From assembly GCA_027924645.1 (NCBI GenBank), contig BSBN01001687.1:2852001-2916000 (forward strand): DNA of 64,000 nt, in the 5' to 3' direction. The notes under the pieces were generated by a model. That model ran no database searches and was not told the origin of the DNA. It saw nothing but the letters and a program-made list of their open reading frames with translations. Of the stretch, positions 36,371-46,138 are shown one piece after another. A program made the position numbers and the translations under genes. Source of the DNA: Cunninghamia lanceolata. Lineage: Eukaryota > Streptophyta > Pinopsida > Cupressales > Cupressaceae. Each line of letters opens with the position of its first letter. The stretch's first letter is position 1.

Positions 36371-36508
36371 TCATCAAGGGGCTCTAAGACTCAAACACCA
36401 TTGACTTCATTATGCAAAGGACATCATCCTGGACTTAGCAAAATATTGGAATTCAAAAAAAGGGGGGTCCCCATTTGCAATGGGGTGATGTGTGATTTGG
36501 TCACAACA

Positions 36509-36513
36509 ATACC
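36509..36513. repeat. Target-site duplication, right copy (ATACC)
   Basis: Flanks the right end of the 4446-bp LTR and partners 32058-32062. Confidence 0.8.
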
Positions 36514-37347
36514 CATGCCCAACATCTGCACTTTGGGTCCAGAGAAATGATTCATCCAACTTGTAGTGATTGTAGTCTGCCAAGTATATCTGCTCAACGC
36601 CATTCATAGATTATCAGGATCCAATCATCAAATTTCCAGATAGAGCTACAACTGTCCCTTTCTCAATTTGATTTTTAGGAGGTGAAACACACTGATCAAA
36701 TGATAATCGACATTTTTTAGTTTGTGAAGAAATTCTTCAACAGCAAAGGCATAAGGAATAGACACTCATTACCAAAAACCAAGGAAGCCCAGTAACCCCT
36801 AAATTGCTCCTGCCTGCTGGAGAAACTTACCAAAAAAGCACAATAGAAATAACATACTAGCTGTTTACTTTTAGCCCTTCTCAATTGGGTGGGTACTAGA
36901 TAGTGGACTCATATAAGCCTGAAAATGCAGTCACAAGAAGGTAAATGGTCTTACCTGCTCACACTCTTTATTTCCATGTTTTAGAGCCTGCTTTGTAGCC
37001 TTATTCACCAATGCAAATGCTGGGTATCCTACTTCATCCTTCACCTTAAGACCCCACGAATCCACTTTGATCCATTGCTGCCAGAAGACATATTGGTGTG
37101 AAAAAGAAGACACATTTAGCTATACTAATAGTAAATTCCTTCAGAGGAATTTGAGACTACAAGTGAAAGTTACCTGGTGGGGGTCATTTGGGCTTTCTAG
37201 AGCAAGCATTGCAAGATGGCCCTGGGCAGCCATGAAAAAGTCTGGATTGGCTTCGCAATAAATCCTAATTGCAGTACCCCGAGGTTCCTCCTCGCTAGGT
37301 CGAGGATATGATGAACCATGCCCAGACGCTCCATGAGATGAGCTCAC
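36509..37347 (-). pseudogene. EUL lectin unit B, exons 1, 2 and first part of exon 3
   Basis: EUL proteins are plant nucleocytoplasmic carbohydrate-binding proteins linked to stress responses. Exon 1 (37347-37174) has a His/Ser/Gly/Pro-rich lead then AIRIYCEANPDFFMAAQG and ends DPHQ at a GTAACT donor. Exon 2 (37077-36955, 123 bp, phase 0) reads QWIKVDSWGLKVKDEVGYP and FALVNKATKQALKHG and ends at GTAAGA. Exon 3 starts near 36589 and reads LDESFLWTQSADVGHGY before the LTR insertion at 36508. The codon where ATG would be expected is GTG (37347); the next in-frame ATG is inside the domain, at residue 39. With the insertion and the stop at the far end, this is a pseudogene. It may instead be the second domain of a two-domain gene starting in unit A: exon 3 of A could splice in phase to an AG just before 37347. 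Confidence 0.88.
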
Positions 37348-38213
37348 TTATCACATTTCAAACACAATAATTTAAAATCAATCCTTTCAAAACAATCTTA
37401 ATTTGATTGTTGAAGAATCACCAAAAACATATAACATTCACAACTAATTATAAACCATATTCTCGCCTTGTGGGACAAGGTCACCTTTATCAGATTTATC
37501 AAGAACAGAAAATCAAATTTAATTAAATGAAAATAAAATTTAGAGAGAAGATAAAACCCTCTTTGGGGTTTTGTGATGACCTCTCCTTGATCAGACCACT
37601 TGATACAATGGAATCATGGATACGTCACAAATTACAGAGACTACACGAGATCAGAGATTCAGTCAATACAAAGGAAAACATAACATTGGAAACGCCAAAT
37701 TTAAGCAGAATAGAGACAAAACCAATCTCGTCTGGGATAAGTTCTCTACTTTTAGACCAAGACCATTGTAAGCTCAAACTCTAGGGATACATCACTTTGT
37801 GAAGAAGGCTCAACCAATTGTGATTTTGATGTCTCCATTGTTAGACTTTACAGAACGATCACATTAACAGAGGCTCAACCCATCTGGGTTTTGAAAAAGA
37901 GGATGTACATTATCGGACCATTGTAATCTCAAAACTTAACAGAGCCATCACATTTTTAAACAAATGAGACTCAATTAGTCTGGGTTTGGGATAATTATAA
38001 ATTTCTCATTAATTGGCCTCAAAACTCTATCGAAACATAACGCTAACAGAGGCTCAATCAATATCGATTTTTGAATAAGGTCTCCATGGTCAGAGACTCA
38101 GTCAATTTGAATTTGTGGATAAAGTCTTCATTTTCAACCCTCTTTAAAAACATCGCATTTAAGTGTAAGAGAATCAATTATTTTATATTAAAGCAGGCCG
38201 AAGAAAAATAATT
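37348..38213. other. Spacer between EUL units A and B
   Basis: No coding exon or clear TATA box for unit B is visible. If the units form one gene, this is an intron of about 870 bases bounded by a good GTAAGT donor (near 38222) and a weak AAG acceptor (37348). Confidence 0.5.
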
Positions 38214-39327
38214 TCATGGGAACTTACAGATGGGACTGATCTTCCATTTCTGATTCTCCTTCTGGTTCCATTTGAACAGAACAACCTCTACCCCTTCGCG
38301 GAGTCCACGATGATGTGTATCATCTTCAAACATGGCTTCCAGATTGAAGTGAATATTGTTCATGGGCCTGATGCACTGATACCCCCTTCCCACATTAGCA
38401 CTCTGGGTAAACAGAACAGCCTCATTCAAATCATCGAGATGATATTGACCCAAGATAACCTACACAATCCACGCATACAAACAATTTCAATCCCATAATA
38501 TTAAACCCTCAAATAATTCCTCAAAACACCATGTTCAAACAGAAAGGTGTTAAAAAATATAACCCTTTCACTTTCTGCACGTCCATGCCTTAGAGCCTGG
38601 CCTGTAGCCCTGTGTATCAAGGCAAATGCAGGGAACCCTGCTTCATCCTTGGCCCTCACACTCCATGAAGTGTCCATGATCATTGCTGCAAAATCCAAGC
38701 ATCATACCCAATTAATCAGCCACCTTGCAAATTACATATACCCACTGCCACAAAAACTTAGAAACAAATGCATTAGCCATGTTTAAGTGCTGCAAAATTT
38801 GACCATCATAGCCAATCAATAAATATTCCCTTCAATACCCAGGTCCCACATACATACCCATGTTAGAATTTAAATGCTAAGTGAAAAAGCTTCTGAAAAA
38901 ACTCTGTTATATTTGCATCAATGTTTTGGAAGAGTAATCTTTATTTTCTCATCCTGATAATGAAACACAGTGTTGATCTTTATTTTGTCATCCTACTAAT
39001 AGAACACGAAATGTAATAAAAAACATTGATGCAAATAAAACAGACAGTTTTCTTTCAGAAGCACTTTCTTTTTCACTCATTCTCCTGGACTTTGAAAGCC
39101 TCGTTCATAAACTAAATGCTACTACAACCAACCTGATTCGGGTCAGATTCATCAGCAGCTCTCATGACAACATGACCATTAAGGTTAGCCAGATAGTAAT
39201 CGGGATTTTCTTCACAGTAGATCTTCACAGTGTCACCTTGCACATAGACTGGAGGATAGGGAGCACCTCCATAAGGGGCTCGAGCTGGCTTTTGCTGATC
39301 ATGGTGGTGGTGGTGGTGTCCTAACAT
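38214..39327 (-). CDS. EUL-domain lectin unit A (EULS3-like), exon 2 one base short
   Basis: Three coding exons are supported. Exon 1 (39327-39133, 65 codons) starts MLGHHHHHHDQQKPARAPYG, the His/Pro-rich N-terminus common in single-domain EUL proteins, then VKIYCEENPDYYLANLNGHV; it ends DPNQ at a GTTGGT donor. Exon 2 (38685-38564) encodes TSWSVRAKDEAGFPAFALIHRATGQ. Exon 3 (38459-38214) encodes HLDDLNEAVLFTQSANVG, GYQCIRPMNNIHF, then VVLFKWNQKENQKWKI and a TGA at 38214. Splice sites are canonical. Exon 2 is 122 bases against 123 in unit B: the conserved Gln-Trp-Ile start (CAATGGATC in B) reads CAATGATC here. This shifts the frame unless a donor four bases downstream in exon 1 (GTTG|GTTGTA) is used. 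Expected length without the shift is 187 residues. It is a possible recent pseudogene, an alternatively spliced gene or a sequence error. No signal peptide is seen, fitting a nucleocytoplasmic lectin. Confidence 0.85.
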
Positions 39328-39660
39328 TATGGTGATCCTGTAAATACCAAAACATTATACTTTCTGTCAGATGATATACAAAACATGACTCTTAACCCCT
39401 GAAAACAATGGATTTCAATATGAAACTTGAGTTTCTATCCATACAAACAGTGAATTTTAAGCCGCCAACATAGAAAATCTTTAATGTAATGAACATGATG
39501 AAAACACCCTCATCAATGAAGCACCTTTTGGAATAGCATTTATAAACTAGATACCTGAAATGAGAACACATAAAACTATGTATTCAGTAACTGTAAGTAA
39601 TCACAAACAGGGATTTGTACGTAACGATTAAAAAACAAAACAGGTGAGTGTTGTGCGTCA
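39328..39660 (-). other. Probable 5' UTR with intron, EUL unit A
   Basis: Just before the ATG the minus strand has an acceptor (atttacag, near 39341) followed by GATCACCATA and the ATG. Upstream sequence to the TATA box has no coding frame. A leader intron of about 250-300 bases is likely; its donor is not fixed. Confidence 0.5.
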
Positions 39661-39679
39661 ACCAGCGTAGGTGGGTTGG

Positions 39680-39687
39680 TTTTTATA
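39680..39687 (-). promoter_or_regulatory. TATA box of EUL unit A
   Basis: TATAAAAA on the minus strand, followed about 30 bases later by a plausible start region near 39650. It lies about 350 bases before the ATG, leaving room for the leader intron. Confidence 0.6.
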
Positions 39688-39699
39688 GAGAAACTAGAA

Positions 39700-40705
39700 A
39701 GAGAGATAGGAGTTTAGGTAGGTTCCTCGTCATGGTCACATGTGGACTTGGCCAAGGCTTCAATGGAGATTAGAATTGGAATTTAAACAGTGCTTTATAT
39801 AAATGGTTTCGAAATAGACGGCCTCATAATTCGTATCGCAGTTCCAAAAGAAGAAAACAAATTTTCCGTGAAGATGTGAGGGTTCAACTAGCAGTTTGGG
39901 GAAATAGCGTACCTAGGTGCACCAAAAATTAAATATTAAATATTAAAAATAAAAAAAATAACTATTTTTCTGTGATATAGGTATTACTGCATGTAGGTAT
40001 TATTCACATACTTCGATCAAACCAACAACGTAAGGACTATTACAATGCAAAGGAATTTACCAAGAAGCGTACTAAAATCATATTCATACACAAGGTTACT
40101 AACAATCTAATGGAAATTTTACATTCATTTTTTGTTAGTAAATAAATGGTAATTTAGAAGAAATTATGAGTTAATGTTCTTAATAATTAAAAATTTATTT
40201 TATTTTAAAAAAGGGTCGAATATAATATTATAGGTGTCTAAATTACAACATTTTGTCTTTACACCATGTTCTTATGCACATAGATTTATTATACAATTAC
40301 AAAATAAGATAAATTATAACACACTATGAACAAACTATGTTATGTTGTTGAGGTGGCTAGAGAGAGTGGTGCTTTAAAAGGGAAGTTATAACACACTATG
40401 TTGGAGTGGTTGGAGGGAGGAATGCTTCCCATAGAAAAAGGTTGATATTCTCTTACTCATTTGAAGATGGTTTTCTAGTAGGTGTGAATACACTAATAGT
40501 TACATGCTTAATGCTATAATTGAAAGATAGAAGCTGACCCCATAAACACTTGAAAAAAAAAACTGTAAATCAATTAAATTTTATTTTTACTTGCTTCTTC
40601 ATTATTTCATTGATAAATTTTATTGGCTTAATCACATCAAAATTAAATTAAATCACTACATAGTTAATATTTCTATTGTGTTGTTTACCCTATTATTTCA
40701 ACCTT
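39700..40705. other. Lectin promoter side, then probable decayed copia LTR
   Basis: The first few hundred bases are upstream of EUL unit A. From about 40200 the sequence probably includes the 5' LTR of copia element 5, because a degenerate primer site follows. LTR ends cannot be set. A ttataacacactatg motif occurs twice near 40315 and 40386. Confidence 0.4.
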
Positions 40706-40717
40706 TGGTATGAAGGC
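40706..40717 (+). other. Degenerate primer-binding site, copia element 5
   Basis: TGGTATGAAGGC matches TGGTATCAGAGC at 9 of 12 positions and lies about 125 bases before the gag start, like the arrangement at 4234-4339. Confidence 0.55.
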
Positions 40718-40831
40718 TTTAACTAGATTGTAGATGGGGACACCTTTCTTGTTGTGTTATTGGGTTTTTTGTGGTTGTAGTGGGATTATTATTTTATTGG
40801 TTTTGCATATCCAAGTGTGATTAGAGAAGCC

Positions 40832-43800
40832 ATGGCAAGCACATAATGATTAGAGATTGAGATGTTCAATGGCTCTAAATGTGAGCTGTGGAAATTTAAA
40901 ATGGAGAATCTCTTGGAGGAGAGAGGTCAATAGAGAACAATTTCAGAGGAAGAAAAACCTACATAAATGTTTAATGAAGATTAGAGAAAGATGTACAAGA
41001 ATGCATAGGGAACCATTCAGTTGTGTCTTGTAGATTCGGTTCTCTTGAATGTCTCAGAGGAGGCTACTACTTCCAGTTTATAAAAGAGCATTGATGAGAT
41101 CTATCAAATGAAGAGTTTGGTAAACATGATTTATTTAAAAATAAAATTGTATTCCTTTAAATGAAGGAGACTTTGTAGTTGAGCATTTAAATGCATTTAA
41201 TCTCAATTTGAGTCAACTAGGTAGCATTGATGTTAAGTTAAAAGAGGAGGATAAGTGTATTTTGTTACTTCACTCTTTACTTGAATCTTGGGACAATCTA
41301 ATCATTGCATCGAATGGTTCCATTATATATCCCAAAACCAATGCCCTTGTCAGTTTGTTTAGTGAGCAAATGAACAAAAACCCATGGATGATGGTTCCAA
41401 GGATACACTTCAAGTACAAGTAGGTCCCCAAGGAAAAAAGTGGTAAGAAAAGGGGGATAAGGAGAGGTCTAAGTCAATAAGATGGTATAAAACCCATGGT
41501 AAGAGTAGAGTTAAATATTGGAACTATGAGAAATGGGGCCATGTACAGAAGGAAGATAGGAACAAGAAAAAATCTTCTAAAGATTCCTCTAATGATAAAT
41601 CCTTGGATGATGAAAATGATGCTTTATTCATTCCAGCTAACATTGCTAGTGATGACTCATGGTTGATTGATTCAAGTGCCTCATATCACATGAATCCTCA
41701 CAAGGAACAATTTTCTTCATATATAGAATATGATGGTGGTGAGGTGTTCCTTGGTAACAATAATTCACATTGGATTGTTGGTAGAGGGAAGATAAAAATT
41801 ATATTTAATGATGGGAGAGTAAAATATCTCATAGATTTGTTGCACATTCTAGGATTAGCACATAATTTTCTTTTTAGTTTCTAAAATGAATGAGGTGGGA
41901 GTGCATGTCACATTTGATAGGAGTGGTTGCAACATGGCTAGAGGGAATATGATTCTAGCTAAGGAATCCTAATGTCAGACTTTATTTAAGCTTGATGCAT
42001 CTACTTATTGTAACTCAACCTATGTAATTGAAAACTCAAATTCATGTATGTTGTGGCACTGCAAGATGGGTCACATTGGTGAAAAGGGTCTTAAGATCCT
42101 TTTAAATAAAAATATGGTAGATGGTTGGCCTTTTATTTTATGGATTTTGATTTTTGTGACACTATGTGTTTGGTAATTAGAGTAGATTAAAGTTTAGTTT
42201 TGGTAGCACTAGAGAAAAGATATTATTAAAGGTTATTCATAGTGATGTTTCTAGTCATGTGGATTTACTTCAATTGGAGAATCTTGATATTATGTTTCCT
42301 TTATTGATGACTACTCATGTTATACTTGGATTTATTTTTTAAGGTATAAATCTAAAGTTTTTAGTAAGTTTAAGGATTTTAAAGTTCTTGTTGAAAGTCA
42401 GATGGATCAAAAAATTAAAGTATTGAGGTCAAATAATGGAGGGAAAGATTGTTTTAGAGAATTTGATGACTTCTGTAGACATGCAAGTATTGTAAGGTAG
42501 AAAACAACTCCATATACGTGACAACAAAATGGCACTGTAGAAAGGATGAACATGACATTAATGGACAAAGCCAAAATTATGCTAAGTAGTGCTCAATTGG
42601 GTAAGTGTTTTGTGGCTGAGGCTAGAAGTATTACTTATTATTTGATTAATTGATTAATAGATCTACATTTTTTGCTCTGGTTGATAAAACATTGTATGAA
42701 CTGTGGATAAGTAAGAAATTCTCTATTTCACACACTAGATTTTTTGGCTATGAGGCTTTTGTTCACATGCCTAAAGAAAAATATTCTAAGTTGGATTTCA
42801 AAGCTAACAAATGTTTTTTTTTTGCTATGGTGATAATGTTAAGGGTTATAAGCTTTGGAATCCTCTAACCTTGAAAATGTTATATTCGAGAGCTATAATT
42901 TTTAGGGAACTTAGAGTTAAGTTTTATTAGGTATAGCCAAAAAAAGGAAAAGAAAATTGTGCATTTTAAATCTAAGATAGGGAAGTAGGAAGATGCAGAA
43001 GTGGAAAAACAATTGGTTGGACAAGAGGATGTAGAGGAAGAAGAAGGTTCAAATTTAGAGAGTTCAGAGGCAGAACAATAGGAGCCTCTTACTACACCCT
43101 TGAGAAGGTCCACAAGGCAATCTAAATTAATTGATAGGTATGATCCCACCAAATTTCTATTGTAAATTTTATTTATCTTGTATGGACGATGAACCTAGGT
43201 CTATGAAGGAAGCTCTTTCTTTGAAGGAGCACAAGTCTTGGATGGAATCCATGTAGGATGAGATGATGGCCTTAGACAAGTGTGAGACTTTGGATCTAGT
43301 TGAGTTGCCTGAGGGAAGGAAGCCCATTGTTTTAAGTGGGTAGTTAAGAAGAAATTTAGAGTAGATGGACAGTGGAAAGTTACAAGGCACAACTAGTGGC
43401 AAAAGGTTACTCTCGGGTTTCAAGGAAGTTGACTTTTGTGAATTTGTTCTCTCATTGCAAAACTAACTTCTATTAGATTCCTACTTTATATTAGTATTTA
43501 TTATGATTTAGAAGTAGAAAAAATGGATGTAAAAACTAATTTCTTACATGGGTATCTTGAGGAAGAAATTCATATGAAATAGCCTAATGGTTTTGTAGCA
43601 AAAAGGAAGGAGAACATGGTTTGCAAGTTGAAACGATCATTATATGGTCTAAAGAAGTCATCATAGATGTGGTATCATAAGTTCTATGCTTTCACATTGG
43701 ACCTTAGGTTTGTTAGGAGTGAATGTGATCATTCTGTTTATTTCTTGAATTAATTGATGATTAGTTGCTAATCAATGTCATGTATGTTGATTACATGTTG

Positions 43801-44190
43801 TTCATTGGAAATAGTAAAGGAATGATTAGAAAACTAAAAAAATAGTTATTTTGTGACTTTGATATAAAGGATTTAGGGGCTGTGAAGTATATTTTGGGTA
43901 TGGAATCAGTAGGGGTTGGGTTGGAAAAAAGTTTTTCTCAATTAGAGTAAGTATATTCAAACTATCTTATAAAGGTTTACTATGCAAGACTATAAGCCTA
44001 TAGGTATTCCTTTATCTATCAGTACTAAGTTATCATCAGATCAATGTCCTAAGTGAGATTATGATTTGGAGGATATGTTTAATGTTACATATGCTAGTGG
44101 TGTAGGTAGCCTAATGTATACCATGGTATGCCCAAGACCAGACATTGCCCAAGTAATGGGAGTTTTTAGAAAGTATAGTCTAACCCTAGG
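40832..44190 (+). pseudogene. Copia element 5 gag-pol, heavily decayed, related to element 1
   Basis: The order gag, protease, integrase and RT can be traced over 3.3 kb through many stops and shifts. Gag begins MAST and has MFNGSKCELWKFKMENLLEE; a long open piece (41208-41423) reads EEDKCILLLHSLLESWDN, very close to element 1. The zinc knuckle has decayed (YWNYEKWGHVQKED). Protease retains SWLIDSSASYHM (DSS for DSG) near 41660. The pre-integrase motif CMLWHCKMGH is near 42045. Integrase keeps ISHTRFFGYEAFVHMPKEK near 42730. RT fragments include DLVELPEGRKPI near 43300, YGLKKSS near 43640 and VASLMYTMVCTRPDIA-like sequence near 44105. No LTR follows at the 3' end. Confidence 0.9.
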
Positions 44191-45850
44191 AAAGACTATT
44201 GCACTTATGTAAAAGGGTATTGAACTTATGTAAAGATGAAGCAAGAGAGGCACATGGTAGAGAATCCATAGGTGAAAAATAAAATCTATCATGATATGGA
44301 GAAGGAATATGCTTGCTAGGTACCACATCACATAAATCAGTATCTTAGATGTATCAAATGAACATAGCATTGAAGTAGGAGCTAAGTCACTATCATAAGC
44401 CACAAAAGAGGTATAATCATAAAGCATACTGATATAGCAAGTGAGCTTGTTTAGGAACTGGGAAAAGACATCCACGACAAATATCTAGAAATCAAAGTGC
44501 ACAAGGGAGGGTAATTGGATAAGGAACGAAGATATAGTAAATGATAAGAGCCCAAACCCTAATTAATAGAAATTGATGAAGCATAAATGAGGGTGGATCC
44601 AAATCCTAATCAAATCTAAAATAAAAGATACAACAATAAAAAATATCAAATTTAAAAATTAAAGATATAAAGAAATTCAAAACCCTGGGATAAAACCCTA
44701 GAGGGGTTCAAATGTGAGGTTCATCAAAATGTAAAGAGAAAAATTATTCATTTTATTTAATTAGGTTTAATGAATACAACAAGCAATATAATCTAAATTA
44801 ACCTAATTTAGAGCTATGACATGATTTGAAAACCTAAAAATTAAGATAAATGAAAATAATAAGCTAAGTTTGATGGTCACTAGGTAATTGTCTATCGCTT
44901 TGATTATAACTCTTAAACTGTACATCTTCTAGAATTGCTTAATCTTGGATGAGTTGGAAGTAGAATGACAAATTTTTCAAGAATTAGGTTATTCTTAGAA
45001 TTCACATGAGGTCAATTTCATTACTGTAGATTTAACCTTTTATTTGTGGAAATGACCTTTCACCGTGGAAATGATCTATGTGCTTTTGATCATCTGGAAT
45101 TTGTTTCCCTCAATGTTTCGAACCTATATGAAAAACTAATGGTGTTGATAAACATGTTTGGGAGCTTGCTAAGCGAGGATCTTTTGTATGTCAACCCCTC
45201 ATATTTGAATTAATGATTTGATCAAAGATCAAAGACACACCAAGCAATCATGCAATATGCCAAAAATATTCATGTCAAGCTACTACAAATGTGTAGATTC
45301 TTATGACATAAGATTATTCTTGGATGCTCCTTGACCTTAAAGCTAGATGCTCATAATGAATTAGGGTGTGTCCTTTTATACAATACCTCAATGTACAAAT
45401 TTAAATATTTCATACTCAAGTCAGCAAGAAAACAACTAGTTGGGAGGGATTCAGCTTGGGCCCATATTTAAATTTGCATTTTTTGAAATTTTTGGGGTCA
45501 AATCTTTGGTCTAGGGTCATGTTTGCACCTACAAAAATAACCCAAGAAAAGAAAGACAAACTAAAAATTAGGATCAATCCCTAAAAATATTTGAAAGTAT
45601 AATTATATTAAATTCAAATTAATTGCCAAGTTTGATAATTAAAAACATGACACTTATCCACTTGTCATTACATTAAGAAAAACCCAATCAAAATGAACCC
45701 AAAACAAAAGAGAAAAACACAAAGTTATGCAATTTTCAGCCTTAAAATAAATAAGAAAGTCGCCTTTAGTCGTCCATATATTTCTACCCATTCCATAAAA
45801 TTTCACATTATTTTTTATGAATAAAATTTATTTATAAAAAAAATAATATA
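44191..45850 (+). repeat. Dispersed repeat family R2, copy 2, and flank
   Basis: About 44510-44900 aligns with 26590-26880 in order and orientation. The downstream part near 45450-45510 may match 27535-27600 (aaatttgaaatt..ggggt). No coding domain is found; the minus-strand frame at 44059-44475 has no recognisable domain. Confidence 0.6.
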
Positions 45851-45861
45851 CACCATATTTT

Positions 45862-45890
45862 GGCCGATAGGCCATTCTATATGTGCACAT
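45862..45890 (+). repeat. GGCCGATAGGCC short repeat
   Basis: GGCCGATAGGCC followed by attctatatgtg. The same core with a TATATGTG-like tail returns at 49589, 51525, 52184 and 54054 (see the structured repeats). Confidence 0.55.
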
Positions 45891-46138
45891 ATCTTGTAAC
45901 TGCCAAAATTTTGGTAGTCCTTCAATTTTTTGGTTTTCCAAAATAAATAAATAAAATTAGGTAATGAAGAACAAGTGGCGACAGTTTCATTCTCTTTAGC
46001 TCCTCAATTCAACTTCTTCTTGCCCTCTCCACCTTTTTATCTCCCAATCTTTCCCAAGATTTGCGTTATTTTCATTAGCTTTCTTTTATTGTCATTTTCT
46101 CTGACGAAGGTTTTGTTTTTCCTTTGTTACGGGAAAAT

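Larger units (their letters stand above)
32063..36508 (-). mobile_element. 4446-bp solo LTR inserted in EUL exon 3
   Basis: The + strand begins TGTTGATG and ends TCACAACA, so both ends carry the inverted pair TGTTG/CAACA. It sits inside a lectin exon and is flanked by a 5-bp duplication (GTACC/ATACC). Neither end recurs inside and no gag-pol is present, so it is a single LTR. On the minus strand a TATA box (32919-32926) lies about 860 bases before the LTR end. This splits it into a U3 of about 3.6 kb and an R-U5 of about 0.85 kb. U3 holds a cluster of GGCGC motifs and a duplicated hairpin block. The minus-strand start TGTTGTGACC is like that of some long plant LTRs; the superfamily is not proven. 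Confidence 0.87.

Noticed and set aside
36317..36550. Plus-strand 77-residue open frame
   Set aside because: It spans the LTR end and part of a lectin exon on the opposite strand; no coding features.
36410..36607. Lectin frame continuing past 36509
   Set aside because: The residues beyond the GHGY segment are translation of the inserted LTR, not of the EUL domain.
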